Virus record (IMG/VR): IMGVR_UViG_3300040751_002066
Location: 1-64,000 of that record
DNA: 64,000 nt
Strand: one strand, 5' to 3'
Origin: a virus
The notes under the pieces: model-generated
What the model saw: the letters and a program-made list of their open reading frames with translations, nothing else
Database searches by the model: none
Told to the model about the DNA's origin: nothing
Translations under genes and position numbers: made by a program
In this document: positions 1-8,484 of the stretch, piece by piece
How the letters are laid out: each line of letters opens with the position of its first letter
Numbering within the stretch: the stretch's first letter is position 1

Positions 1-2
1 GC

Positions 3-380
3 AGAGTTTACTCGTCCATAATTGCGAGAATCCATGATCCAGTTGCGGCGACCCTAAGTGGTGAACTTAAATTCAATCTTTGGTCGGCAGGCTCGGAGTC
101 TACCGTGATGACGCTGCTGGATGATCGCGTCGGAATTGGCACCACCACTCCCGCCGAAAAGCTCGACGTAGTGGGCAACATAAAGTCCAGCGGCACGGTC
201 ACGACAGGAGGCTACACCGTTGCTACTCTGCCTACACCAGCAACTGGAATGCGCTGCTATGTCACCGACTCAAATCGTGCGGCGTCGACTCATTTCGGAA
301 GCACCGTAATAGCAGCCGGAGGTGGGACGGAATATGTAGTCCCAGTATTTTACGACGGGACAAATTGGATAATAGCCTAA
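3..380 (+). CDS. Tail fibre protein, C-terminal part (partial)
   Basis: The frame is open from the first bases of the window, so only the last 125 or so residues are visible and the true start lies outside. The stretch VGIGTTTPAEKLDVVGNI followed by Gly/Thr-rich short strands is typical of the distal beta-structured part of phage tail fibres, which binds the host surface. It ends VFYDGTNWIIA, a common fibre ending. No peptidase or chaperone tail (such as the S74 type) follows. The receptor cannot be guessed. Confidence 0.7.
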   Translation, partial: RVYSSIIARIHDPVAATLSGELKFNLWSAGSESTVMTLLDDRVGIGTTTPAEKLDVVGNIKSSGTVTTGGYTVATLPTPATGMRCYVTDSNRAASTHFGSTVIAAGGGTEYVVPVFYDGTNWIIA

Positions 381-391
381 CAAAAAAACTT

Positions 392-889
392 ATGGAACGA
401 ATCATCATCACATTTCAGCAGGACGGCACCCTTCGCGGGGCATCAGTCACCGATTTTGCAGGACAGCCCAAACCGCTGGACGAGGCGGCACTCAATGCGT
501 TATTCCCCGCCATCAATGCCTCTTCTCTCGCTCGTGTCACCACGCTTGAGGGGGATCTTGCCACGATCACGACAGCAAAAGAATCTGCCACAACGGACCT
601 TGAAACGGCAAACGCTCGAGTGAAAACTTTAGAGTCTCGCATCGCAGAACTTGAGGCCGTGCCGAAACCCCTTGGTGTTGATCAACTCACGATCATGGAG
701 AGGCTCGGTGATCAAAAGGCTGAGATTCTTGAGGGGTTGATTTCTCAACTCCCAATTCAGGCTCGGATGTCGTGGCAATTTTCCCCACAAATCCGGCTTG
801 AGCATCCGCTCATTGCTGAGACCAAGCCGATTTTAATGCAAGCGCTTTCGCTAACCGAGCAAGAGCTGATTGACATCTTAACGCCCTGA
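392..889 (+). CDS. Coiled-coil tail-associated protein, unknown function
   Basis: 165 residues. The N-terminus MERIIITFQQDGTLRGASV looks like a short beta hairpin. It is followed by a heptad-rich coiled coil (about residues 45-95, TLEGDLATITTAKE... LESRIAELE) and a helical C-terminus. Its place directly after the tail fibre suggests a fibre-assembly or fibre-associated protein, but this is inference. An in-frame ATG at 365 would overlap the fibre gene; the ATG at 392 leaves a 12-base gap and gives a cleaner N-terminus, so it was chosen. No Shine-Dalgarno sequence is visible. Confidence 0.65.
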   Translation: MERIIITFQQDGTLRGASVTDFAGQPKPLDEAALNALFPAINASSLARVTTLEGDLATITTAKESATTDLETANARVKTLESRIAELEAVPKPLGVDQLTIMERLGDQKAEILEGLISQLPIQARMSWQFSPQIRLEHPLIAETKPILMQALSLTEQELIDILTP

Positions 890-895
890 CGAAGT

Positions 896-1036
896 ATGAT
901 TATCCAAGCATTTTTTGGCTCGGCCCAGACGGGCGTGGGCTACCAGTTTTATGACAAGGACGGGGCTCTTCTGGGGTCGCGGGTCACGGCGGGGATTGAT
1001 GCGCTGCCGATCCAGAGAATAATGGAGCGGAGATGA
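896..1036 (+). CDS. Small tail-region protein (46 aa)
   Basis: A 46-residue frame starting MIIQAFFGSAQTGVGYQFYD. Small proteins of this pattern (a Gly-Val-Gly-Tyr strand followed by an acidic turn) are often found near phage tail fibre genes; their role is unknown. It starts 7 bases after the preceding stop and its TGA overlaps the next ATG as ATGA (1033-1036), which supports translation as part of the same cluster. It is below the length cut-off of most gene finders. Confidence 0.6.
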   Translation: MIIQAFFGSAQTGVGYQFYDKDGALLGSRVTAGIDALPIQRIMERR

Positions 1037-1233
1037 TCGCGTTGACAAAGGCGAAGATGTCCCTGATCGAACTTGAGAATTCCTCTGAATTTAATCGTAA
1101 GCACCCGCTTGTTGCCGCTACCGCCAAAGGCATGGGTTTGGATGTAGATACGGTTTTTAACCAAGCCATCAGATTTAAAGACGTGGGCTACGATCCTTTC
1201 GCGCCTGAGCCTGACCCCGAAGAGGAGATCTAA
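1033..1233 (+). CDS. Small acidic-tailed protein, unknown function
   Basis: 66 residues, MIALTKAKMSLIELENSSEF..., with a strongly acidic end (PEPDPEEEI). It overlaps the preceding gene by ATGA and abuts the next gene, whose ATG follows the stop directly (TAAATG). I do not recognise a family. The position inside a tail-gene cluster suggests a virion or assembly accessory role. Confidence 0.6.
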   Translation: MIALTKAKMSLIELENSSEFNRKHPLVAATAKGMGLDVDTVFNQAIRFKDVGYDPFAPEPDPEEEI

Positions 1234-1584
1234 ATGAGCCTGACCCCGTCCACCAGATTCATCCCCGCCCTCGGACGCCGCGTCGTGCTCGAGCAGTGGA
1301 AGTGTTACGGGTTCACCATTGAGGAGGGATTCGAAACGGACGGAGCAACCTCCATATTAAAGGACGACCGAGCCGAGGCAGCCGGCGTGCTGCACGACTG
1401 GCTCGTTACTAACCGGGACCGCCTCGGGCTTACTCTCTCTGAGTGCCGGAGTCTGTTCCTCCAAAAACTAAAAGACGACGGGACCTCCCCCCGTCGTCTT
1501 AAAGTGTATCAAATAGGGTTGTGGGTCTACGACCACCTCCCTCGGTTAATCCAAAGGAGGGTACGTAGGTCCCTGTCCTTGTGA
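1234..1584 (+). CDS. DUF1353-like phage protein
   Basis: 116 residues. The segment YGFTIEEGFETDGATS followed by AGVLHDWLV matches the DUF1353 family of small phage proteins, which carry a GF.TDGAS turn and an LHDWLY-like His-Asp motif and usually lie near tail or lysis genes. Their biochemical function is not established. The gene ends only 7 bases from the convergent primase-helicase gene, with no visible terminator between them, so the two transcripts may run into one another. Confidence 0.7.
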   Translation: MSLTPSTRFIPALGRRVVLEQWKCYGFTIEEGFETDGATSILKDDRAEAAGVLHDWLVTNRDRLGLTLSECRSLFLQKLKDDGTSPRRLKVYQIGLWVYDHLPRLIQRRVRRSLSL

Positions 1585-1591
1585 ACAAGGG

Positions 1592-3760
1592 TCATGGCTG
1601 CACGTACGAGAGGTCGTACTTCTCGTCTAGGTTGATGATCCACACCTTGCCTCCACCGGTATTCATGCACTGAACTGGCCGAACCGAATCGTTGTCTTGA
1701 CAATTCTCGGCTGCCTGTTGTAGGTCCCGAGCCATGCGCTGCATCTCGAAACTCCCACCCCGGGCCTTGAGTTGGGTGTAGTCTCCCATCGCACCAATCA
1801 ACTCCGCGGAGGTACCTGACCAGATAAGCCCGTGGTCTTCCCGGTGGAGCTTTGCAAACAGGTCGAGGTTCTCCATGACTATCTGAGTAGGGCTATTGTC
1901 CCGCGCCGCGTCCCGCAGCCGGGGGTGGAACCACGCCTCGACTCCATATCGGCTCTTCCCCTTGAGTTCGTCCGGGACCTTCCAGTCCTTCAACCAACTG
2001 GCGAAGTGGGGGAGCTCGGAGGAGATCAGGGACTCAAGGACGTCATTCTCCGGGAACTCTTGAGGAGCCTGATCCGTGATCCGTAGTCCGATCACCTTGT
2101 CCCGGTTGGAACTATCCTGCTGCGGGACAATAGACAACGAGCTTGCGTCCTCGTTGAGGCTGATCATGAGTCGGCCGTTCCATTCCACCTCTTGGGGATT
2201 ACGGTACATGGCTCGGGCTTCAACGAACGGGTTAGCTACCGACCTCTTGATTAAGTCAGTCATCTTGCGGTTCTCGCGCCAGTCACTTGCACTACTAGTA
2301 TCATCAACCCGCCACAGGGCCTTCTCAATTAGCTTGGAGTTGAAGTTCTCGCGCCCGGTCAGATAGCTGGACGCGTCTTCGCTTCCACCAACGAGGCCCC
2401 CAACGATCTGCTTGGAGAGTAGGGTCTTTCCCCGTCCGGTCGGCCCACTAATCAACATGCAGTGTCCCGACAGTTTCTTCTTATCATGGGCCGCGACGTA
2501 GAACCGTTGCAGCCACGCAAGGAAAAGATGGAGCTGGGTACATCCCGGGGCGACCTCGGTGTCATCAAACAGTCCGTTGAGGAACTTGAAGATCCATGGG
2601 AACCTTGTTGGGTCCGGTGGTCCACAGGGAGTAGTGGGTCTGTTGCGACTGGTGTTTAGGACTCGCTGCCCCTCCGAAATAACTACGGTCTCGTCGCGGA
2701 ACACGAACGGGCCCACCCCGTCTACCCGCTTCTCGGCGTTGATGTAGAGGATAACCTTCTCCAGTTCCGACAAGGCCTTGCCCTTGGCCTTATTGGGGTT
2801 GAACCCCATGTTCCGCAAGCGTAGCACGAAGTTCTCACGACTCTCGTCGTAGATACGGTCCCGCTCCACGATCCAGAACTTGTTCCCGTCGGTGTAGAAA
2901 GCATCCACCGATTGCGAAATGTGCCTCTCCTCGTACTGGGCGACCCACTCCCGTCCGAGGATCTTGGACCAGTCGTTCCATACGGACTCGGCACGGTCGG
3001 AGTACGCGATCATACCTTCCTCCTTGATCTCGGCACCGATGCGGTTGATCCCATCGTCGATCCAAAAGAGGGGTACGCGTTCCCCGATCTCGAACTCGGC
3101 GCCACCGAGGCGATCCCCGAAGCGTTTAGTCACCTCGTCCCGGACGGCGTCAAAGGGGATAGCCACCTCGGAGTTCGCGACAGGCGTAAAGGACTTGAAT
3201 AGCACTCCGGTGAGGAGGTTGTAGTTGAGGGCGCCGCCGATTCGTTCCCATCGTACCCCCACCTCGTAGTACCGTTCGGGTTCTACGGAACCACTGTCGA
3301 AGCCGGCCGCCAACTTGGGTGCCCGGACCCGGTCGGAGATCCCCTTGAGGAAGTCCTTGCCCGCACCTTCGGGAATGCGGATGGGCTTCTCAAACTCCCA
3401 GATCAAGCGAAGACCGCCGGAGAAGGTTTCAGTCATCCACGTGGGCTTCGCGCCCCCATCAAGGATCCGGTCCATCTTCGCGAGGAGTTTATCCTTGTCG
3501 AAGGGGCAGTCGTAGTCGGCAATGAAAGCGTGGACTTTGTCGGCCGGGTTCTCAACACAGGCGCGACCATTGGGGTCCACGGGTTCACACCCAGTGATGA
3601 AGACGTGTTCGGTGGTGGGGCGGCTGCACCACTTACGGTGTTCTGATTTAGTTCGGTGATCCGGGAGGACGTAGCCGTTGTCTCCCGCTTCACTGGGGTG
3701 GAACGATAGTTTGCCAGCGTCGTTCGTGGCGTGGTTTTGGATGTAGTAATAGTCACTCAT
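1592..3760 (-). CDS. Replicative primase-helicase (AEP-like primase plus SF3-type helicase)
   Basis: 722 residues. The N-terminal third resembles an archaeo-eukaryotic-type primase: HAFIADYDCPFD near residue 80 gives an Asp-x-Asp pair and TFSGGLRLIWEF near 110 fits the second motif. The C-terminal half is a D5/SF3-like ATPase with Walker A GPTGRGKT near 440, Walker B LWRVDDT near 485 and a sensor-like LMISLNED. It would prime and unwind phage DNA beside the polymerase. Its ATG shares one base with the stop of the upstream gene (TAATG), so it is probably translationally coupled. No zinc-binding or Toprim motif was seen, so a DnaG/gp4 type is unlikely. Confidence 0.8.
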   Translation of the reverse strand: MSDYYYIQNHATNDAGKLSFHPSEAGDNGYVLPDHRTKSEHRKWCSRPTTEHVFITGCEPVDPNGRACVENPADKVHAFIADYDCPFDKDKLLAKMDRILDGGAKPTWMTETFSGGLRLIWEFEKPIRIPEGAGKDFLKGISDRVRAPKLAAGFDSGSVEPERYYEVGVRWERIGGALNYNLLTGVLFKSFTPVANSEVAIPFDAVRDEVTKRFGDRLGGAEFEIGERVPLFWIDDGINRIGAEIKEEGMIAYSDRAESVWNDWSKILGREWVAQYEERHISQSVDAFYTDGNKFWIVERDRIYDESRENFVLRLRNMGFNPNKAKGKALSELEKVILYINAEKRVDGVGPFVFRDETVVISEGQRVLNTSRNRPTTPCGPPDPTRFPWIFKFLNGLFDDTEVAPGCTQLHLFLAWLQRFYVAAHDKKKLSGHCMLISGPTGRGKTLLSKQIVGGLVGGSEDASSYLTGRENFNSKLIEKALWRVDDTSSASDWRENRKMTDLIKRSVANPFVEARAMYRNPQEVEWNGRLMISLNEDASSLSIVPQQDSSNRDKVIGLRITDQAPQEFPENDVLESLISSELPHFASWLKDWKVPDELKGKSRYGVEAWFHPRLRDAARDNSPTQIVMENLDLFAKLHREDHGLIWSGTSAELIGAMGDYTQLKARGGSFEMQRMARDLQQAAENCQDNDSVRPVQCMNTGGGKVWIINLDEKYDLSYVQP

Positions 3761-4134
3761 TATCTTAGTTTGTCGAGGTCCCCCTTCTCAAGGATGTCTT
3801 TGATGGATGCGCTCTTCCCGGTGCGGTGGTCTTTTACTTGGTCGCGAGAGAAGTTGTAGGTCCTAACCGTAGCGGTGGGGGTAGTGACCTTCTCGTCCCT
3901 GCGGGCCTTTGTCAAGGCGGCCTGTTTTTTATTTGCCCTGTCTTGGACCTTGGTAACCAGATCGGCAAAGGCCGCGGCCTTACTTTGGTGACGGAGCCGC
4001 ATGTCCGAGAATGCGGACAGCCCCGTAGGTAGGTGGGTGATCCGACAAGCGGACTCGACTTTGTTCTTCCGTTGGCCCCCTTTGCCGGAGCCTTTCAAAT
4101 ACTCGATCTTGAGGTCTGAATTTGGTAGGCTCAT
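3760..4134 (-). CDS. Release-factor-like protein with GGQ motif (domain 3 only)
   Basis: 124 residues. GSGKGGQRKNKVESA at residues 15-29 is the class I release factor peptidyl-tRNA hydrolysis loop (GGQ at 19-21). CRITHLPTGLSAFSDMRLRH and later VRTYNFSRDQVKDHRTGKS match the RF1/RF2 catalytic domain, including the TYNF..RVTDHR segment that ArfB lacks. The codon-recognition domain (PxT/SPF region) and domain 1 are absent. It could release stalled ribosomes or act with host factors; this is inference. It lies between polymerase and primase with TAATG overlaps on both sides. Neighbouring genes use TAA, TGA and TAG stops, so simple stop-codon recoding does not explain it. Confidence 0.8.
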   Translation of the reverse strand: MSLPNSDLKIEYLKGSGKGGQRKNKVESACRITHLPTGLSAFSDMRLRHQSKAAAFADLVTKVQDRANKKQAALTKARRDEKVTTPTATVRTYNFSRDQVKDHRTGKSASIKDILEKGDLDKLR

Positions 4135-6365
4135 TATTTACAGTCTGCGTAGGTTTCTCCGAAGTTCCCCTCGGCTTCTACCGGTAGGCTTGGTATCCAG
4201 TCCGGAGCAACGGACATGATCTTCTCGGCCTCGGCGATACGTTCCTTGGCGCTGTCTTTTGGCAACAGCACCACCACTTCATCATGAACGTGGAACAGGA
4301 TCTCAAACCCGGCAGCTTCGAGCGCGAGGAGGATGTGCCCAAACACGTCTCGTGCCAGCGATTGTGCGAGGTTCTCAGTCAAGAGACCGTACCACGGTTT
4401 CATCTGCTTCTTCTGCCCGTTGCGGACGATGGTGCAGAAAATCTGGACCCCCTCCGATTCCCGCTTCTTGCGTTCCTCCTCGGTTTCCTTGGCTTTGGGC
4501 TTGGGGCGGAGCGCGGTCACATTTTTGTAGACCATTTTGTTCCCAGAAGGGAGGATGAATTCCATGTGGCGATCCAGAACAGATCCCTTTAGGATGCTAG
4601 TGAGCTTCTCCCAGAAGGCGGTCACCTTCTTCATGGTCCCACGATACAGCCCCACACAATAGGTGGCTTCCTTCATCACTAGAACGGATTGGATGTCCCA
4701 CTCCCAACGCTCAAGTTCAATCGGGACGTCGGCATGCCGGTTGAGCTTACCATCGAGGTCCTCAACATACTTCACGAATTCTTTCCACTGCTCCCGCTTA
4801 CCCACAAAGGGTTTCCCGCTGGCTGTCTCTAGCTCGACGTCGACAGTGGCGTACCGGTCCAGCATGCGGCCGGCCTTCTTCCACCACCATGTGCCAACCT
4901 CTGACTTCATAGTCTCCAGCCAAGCCATGGCGTCCTCCCTCTGCTTCTCGATGGGCTCTCCGGCATACTTCCGGTCCACGGCCTTACGAAGTTGGTCCGA
5001 CTCCTTCTCGGCGAAGGCCCACGCACTCGCCCCGAACCCTGATCCCAGAACCACGGGCTTGGTAAAGTTACGTAGGTCGGGATCCACCTCCTTCATGCTC
5101 CCCTTCTCGGGGTCCCAAAGCCCGAAGGCTTCGGCAAACGCTTGGTAGATGTCCGGGGATTCTGCGATACGCTTCAGCATCTCCTTGTCTCGGGACAACC
5201 AAGCCAAGGTCCGGACCTCAATTTGCGACAGATCAAGCGCCGCCATCACGGTTCCGGGCGCAGCGCAAAAGAAGTCACGGAAGCGGAACGTGGCCTCGGA
5301 CCCGTTACACTCGAAGTGCTGGGTCCCTTTGGGTGGGTTCTGCATGTTCAGGTTTCCGCCACTCCCGGACCACCTCTTGGTATGTGCGCCGCAGTATTTC
5401 ATGTGTCCGAAGTAGCGGTAGTGGTCTCCCACGTTTCGCGTGGCCCGGATAACGGCCTCAACTTTTTTGAGGAGGGCGTTGGCTTTACGCCAGTTGCGGT
5501 ACGCGTAGATCCATTGGTGCTCCTTCTCATTGGCCACCAGCCAGTCTTCAGACTCGGGATTATCTTGGGCAAGGCTCTTCGGTGGGGTGAGCCCACACAC
5601 CTTGCACTGCCTGTTGAACGCGGCGCGGGACAGGAGCTTGTGCTCCCCGGTCCACGGGATGCAGTTCTCGAATTCGAAGAGTACGTCCTTCAGACTTGCC
5701 GCGGCGGCGATGGCTTTGTCGATGTCGCAGGGCACCCCGCGTCTGGCGATTGTCCGGGTGTGGCGGGAGAGGTTTCTCTCGTGCTCCGGCCACCGGTCGG
5801 CCCGAGCCTCCCAGAGTTTCAGGCACCAGACGGCGTCGTCAAGCGCGTAGGCAAGCATGGCGTCCCAGTCCTTGTCGGTCATGGGTTCCCAGATACCTTC
5901 GGGGATATCCTTGTGGACGCACTCCCAGTGTTTCGGGGGCCGCTTACCGGCGGCGGCGTTACGGACCTCCTTACTCAGTTCAACATTGAACACACTGTGG
6001 ACGGCGTTCTTGAGTGAGTGGGGCTCGCCGCAGTAGGCTGCCAAATCCATTGTGCAGTCCCAAACAGGAGGTGTCGGGAGGTTTCCCCACCAACCCAACT
6101 CTTGCGCGATGAGGTAAAGGTTCTCGTCGAAGGCGGTGTTGTGCGCGATCCAGTGGTGGTCGGCGATCTCATTCCATGGGGCGTCCTTGGGGTGCCCTAC
6201 AAATTCAATGCCATCGGTAGTTTTGATGGCGACGAGGTAGCACTCGAAGTTTGGGTGGCGGAAGTACGCGTCCCATCCGAGGGGGTTGATCGAGCATTCT
6301 TTATCATAGGTGGTCTCGAAATCCACCGCGGCGATTGGTCTGTCTTGTGTCATAATATTATCCAT
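4134..6365 (-). CDS. DNA polymerase I-like, family A, with 3'-5' exonuclease
   Basis: 743 residues. Exonuclease motifs: AVDFETTYD near residue 15, HNTAFDENLY near 80 and YALDDAVWCLKL near 173. Polymerase motifs: A, ALDLSQIEVRTLAW near 375; B, KPVVLGSGFGASAW near 436; C, FHVHDEVVV near 693. There is no 5'-3' exonuclease domain. By eye alignment the residue equivalent to E. coli Phe762 is Leu (KPVVLG). The start ATG at 6365 has a second in-frame ATG four codons later (MTQDRPIAAVDFE), so the true start is uncertain by 12 bases. No Shine-Dalgarno. A strong minus-strand terminator lies just 16 bases upstream. Confidence 0.92.
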   Translation of the reverse strand: MDNIMTQDRPIAAVDFETTYDKECSINPLGWDAYFRHPNFECYLVAIKTTDGIEFVGHPKDAPWNEIADHHWIAHNTAFDENLYLIAQELGWWGNLPTPPVWDCTMDLAAYCGEPHSLKNAVHSVFNVELSKEVRNAAAGKRPPKHWECVHKDIPEGIWEPMTDKDWDAMLAYALDDAVWCLKLWEARADRWPEHERNLSRHTRTIARRGVPCDIDKAIAAAASLKDVLFEFENCIPWTGEHKLLSRAAFNRQCKVCGLTPPKSLAQDNPESEDWLVANEKEHQWIYAYRNWRKANALLKKVEAVIRATRNVGDHYRYFGHMKYCGAHTKRWSGSGGNLNMQNPPKGTQHFECNGSEATFRFRDFFCAAPGTVMAALDLSQIEVRTLAWLSRDKEMLKRIAESPDIYQAFAEAFGLWDPEKGSMKEVDPDLRNFTKPVVLGSGFGASAWAFAEKESDQLRKAVDRKYAGEPIEKQREDAMAWLETMKSEVGTWWWKKAGRMLDRYATVDVELETASGKPFVGKREQWKEFVKYVEDLDGKLNRHADVPIELERWEWDIQSVLVMKEATYCVGLYRGTMKKVTAFWEKLTSILKGSVLDRHMEFILPSGNKMVYKNVTALRPKPKAKETEEERKKRESEGVQIFCTIVRNGQKKQMKPWYGLLTENLAQSLARDVFGHILLALEAAGFEILFHVHDEVVVLLPKDSAKERIAEAEKIMSVAPDWIPSLPVEAEGNFGETYADCK

Positions 6366-6379
6366 AGTGAAAACTTTGA

Positions 6380-6420
6380 ATCAAAAAAGAACCGTGTCTG
6401 GCTAGGCCCCAGACACGGTG
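6380..6420 (-). terminator. Rho-independent terminator upstream of the polymerase gene
   Basis: On the minus strand a 10-base-pair perfect stem (CCGTGTCTGG with CCAGACACGG, 6392-6418) is followed by TTCTTTTTTG. It lies after the 6479-7213 gene and ends only about 16 bases before the polymerase ATG, so polymerase expression must come from read-through or from initiation inside this short gap. Confidence 0.7.
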
Positions 6421-6478
6421 GCAACTCCCCCTGAATTACGCTTCGTTCGGCTAGTCGAGAGGCGCAGGGGGAAGGGGG

Positions 6479-7213
6479 TTAGGCCCCGCGGAGGGACTGA
6501 GCGAACTCAAAGGCCTCTTCGGGTGCTTCCTTGTTGGTGCCTTTCAGGATGAACTGGTGCCAACTGAACTGGGTGCCTTTACCCTTCTCGATTGAGCTAA
6601 GGTTAAAGTAGTACCCGGTCGCGTCGACACCTTTGGTGGCCCGTGCCCGGATCTGGGTGTTAATCGTTCCGTAGTTCTCCCGAACAGCTTGCGACTTCTG
6701 AACGGTGTACTTTACGAGAGCGAACTCCTTGCCACCAAACTCATAGAGGAAGATGGAGCTAGCCTCCTCATCATCTGTAAAGGACTCGGGGCGTTCGACG
6801 AGAACAGTGATGTCACACACAGGAACAACTCCGAAAGAGCTGTCTGCTGCGAGGTCTGACTTCTCCTCGATGGTGTTGGCGAAGCGTGGAGTGGTTTGGT
6901 CCCCGTAAGGGATGTTCTCCTTCCAGTACTTCCGGGCGTGGACGACAACTGCTCGGAGAGGGTCGCCGACGTGAGCCAGTGGGGTCTCCTTGTTGATGCA
7001 GATGTCTCCCAGTTCTCCACCTTCTGGGTCAAAGTGGGAAGACTTCCCGTAGATCTGCAAGTGATCGATGTTGATGTCTTCTGCCGCAGGTCCTTCGCTA
7101 CGTTGGGTAGCGACTGCCCCGCCGGTCTGTGGTTCTTGGGGTTTGGACACCTCGTTTTCAGCGGGTGTCTCTTTGGCTTCTTTATCAATGTCTCCGAATG
7201 ATGTGGTACTCAT
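6479..7213 (-). CDS. Putative single-stranded-DNA-binding or replication protein
   Basis: 244 residues. A low-complexity acidic/polar N-terminus (to about residue 45) precedes a mixed strand-rich body with segments such as PLRAVVVHARKYWKEN and VPVCDITVLVERP, and IFLYEFGGKEFALVKYTVQ. I do not recognise a named family with certainty. Its place between the polymerase and a DUF2800 nuclease is where many phages encode an SSB/gp2.5-like (DUF2815) protein, so that role is inferred from context only. A hairpin (7274-7305) lies between it and the upstream gene. Confidence 0.5.
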   Translation of the reverse strand: MSTTSFGDIDKEAKETPAENEVSKPQEPQTGGAVATQRSEGPAAEDINIDHLQIYGKSSHFDPEGGELGDICINKETPLAHVGDPLRAVVVHARKYWKENIPYGDQTTPRFANTIEEKSDLAADSSFGVVPVCDITVLVERPESFTDDEEASSIFLYEFGGKEFALVKYTVQKSQAVRENYGTINTQIRARATKGVDATGYYFNLSSIEKGKGTQFSWHQFILKGTNKEAPEEAFEFAQSLRGA

Positions 7214-7273
7214 AATGGTTATCTGTGTTTCAGTGTTTCAGTGTTGGTGTGGCCGTCGTGGCCAGCACCACGA

Positions 7274-7305
7274 AAGCCCGCAGCTCCATTACGGCTTGCG
7301 GGCTT
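7274..7305 (-). other. Intercistronic hairpin
   Basis: A 9-base-pair perfect stem, AAGCCCGCA with TGCGGGCTT, in the 110-base gap between the DUF2800 nuclease stop and the next ATG at 7213. On the minus strand it is followed by TTTCG only, so it is a weak terminator at best. It could be an attenuator or a processing site. Confidence 0.5.
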
Positions 7306-7323
7306 AGTGTGTTGTTGGTGTGA

Positions 7324-8484
7324 TTACTCGTCAGAGGACTCGGGTTTGAGGGTCAGTCGCTCTTTACCTAGAACTATAACACCCATGTCAACCCCATCCT
7401 CGATAAATTCCTGAGCTACCTTGGCTTTTTCCCCACGGGGGGCTTTATCCTTAAGGACATCACGGAGTTTAGCGACCGGAATCCTAATGTTAGTGAGCAA
7501 TTCGTCAAGGGTAATCCCGTGTGAGGCGCAGTAATCCCAGAATTCCTTGTTATCCGAAGCGAGTTTGGTACACCCCATGGATCGGAGCTCCCATCCGGGC
7601 AGGACTTCACCCTCATGGGACAACTCAACCGCCTTTGATTTGATCCTCTCCAGCAGGGGCTCAACCATTTTGGCGATGCCATATAGAATGGCGACCTGTT
7701 CCGGATCCTCAAGGTTACCCACATCAATAGTGTCTGGTACCCCTACCCCGGCGGCCTCGGCGAAGTCCAACAACACCCCGTTAATCGCGGGGCAGTACTG
7801 GGCGTGGCGGCAATACGTGCAGTTCTCGTTGGGGTTCAGCTTCTCGTGGTTATCTGAGATAGTTCCGTTGGCCCACCGTTGGCGGTAGTCTTGAGCTGTC
7901 GCCACGATGACCGTAATGATCTGCCTATCGATGTCCACCGACTCCGGAGGGAAGTCGTACCAGTTGATCCAGTCAATCTGAGGGGCCAAGAAAATAAATC
8001 TCAGCTCTTCCAAGTCAGGGAACTTTTCGTAGGCCCCGTTCTTATAAGCCCGGGCCTGCAGGTTGTCGACCGCGTCGTCGACTTGCATGCGGCCGGACTT
8101 GTAATCAATCGCCAGACCTTTTTCTCCGGACTCCGAGATACACAAAACGTCTCCGGTGCCCCACAACTCGAGGCCGCCATTCAGTTCCATAGTTAGTGGG
8201 AGTTCGTTGTACCGCTCGAAGGGCTCGTCACCGAAGTACTCGGCAATCAACCGGTCCTCCGCTTCGACGCACTTATCAAACAGCTCGACTTCAAGCTCCG
8301 ATTGGAGGTTGCACGGATCTCGTACTTCGAGGGCCTCGTGTATCCGGGTCCCCATCTCAGCAGCCGCTGAGGTTCCGGGGCGGTTCTCAAAGCCGGGACA
8401 CTTCTGAAGGGCTTTCAACTGGGAGGGCCCTTGCGGGTGGTGGCCACGACTGGCGTGGTCCGGATGCTTGGTGTCATCACTCAT
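7324..8484 (-). CDS. DUF2800 / Cas4-like PD-(D/E)XK nuclease
   Basis: 386 residues. GTGDVLCI followed by GLAIDYKSGR and NLQARAYKNGAY gives the D...D/E-x-K...Q nuclease core. CTYCRHAQYC (about residue 217) with a distal N-terminal Cys (KCPGFE) resembles the Fe-S cysteine set of Cas4/AddB-like nucleases. This fits the phage DUF2800 family, a probable recombination or end-processing exonuclease usually next to an SSB and polymerase, as here. The C-terminus overlaps one copy of the GGGGTTGACA-type box (7373-7395). The start overlaps the next gene upstream by 4 bases (ATGA type). Confidence 0.75.
   Translation of the reverse strand: MSDDTKHPDHASRGHHPQGPSQLKALQKCPGFENRPGTSAAAEMGTRIHEALEVRDPCNLQSELEVELFDKCVEAEDRLIAEYFGDEPFERYNELPLTMELNGGLELWGTGDVLCISESGEKGLAIDYKSGRMQVDDAVDNLQARAYKNGAYEKFPDLEELRFIFLAPQIDWINWYDFPPESVDIDRQIITVIVATAQDYRQRWANGTISDNHEKLNPNENCTYCRHAQYCPAINGVLLDFAEAAGVGVPDTIDVGNLEDPEQVAILYGIAKMVEPLLERIKSKAVELSHEGEVLPGWELRSMGCTKLASDNKEFWDYCASHGITLDELLTNIRIPVAKLRDVLKDKAPRGEKAKVAQEFIEDGVDMGVIVLGKERLTLKPESSDE

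Noticed and set aside
1-380. Diversity-generating retroelement target at the tail fibre C-terminus
   Set aside because: No reverse transcriptase or template repeat was found in the window.
3760-4134. Stop-codon recoding (as in phages with their own RF2)
   Set aside because: Genes in the window end in TAA, TGA and TAG with no in-frame stop needing suppression.
5142-6017. 291-residue plus-strand ORF
   Set aside because: Lies opposite the polymerase exonuclease domain, whose motifs are intact on the minus strand.
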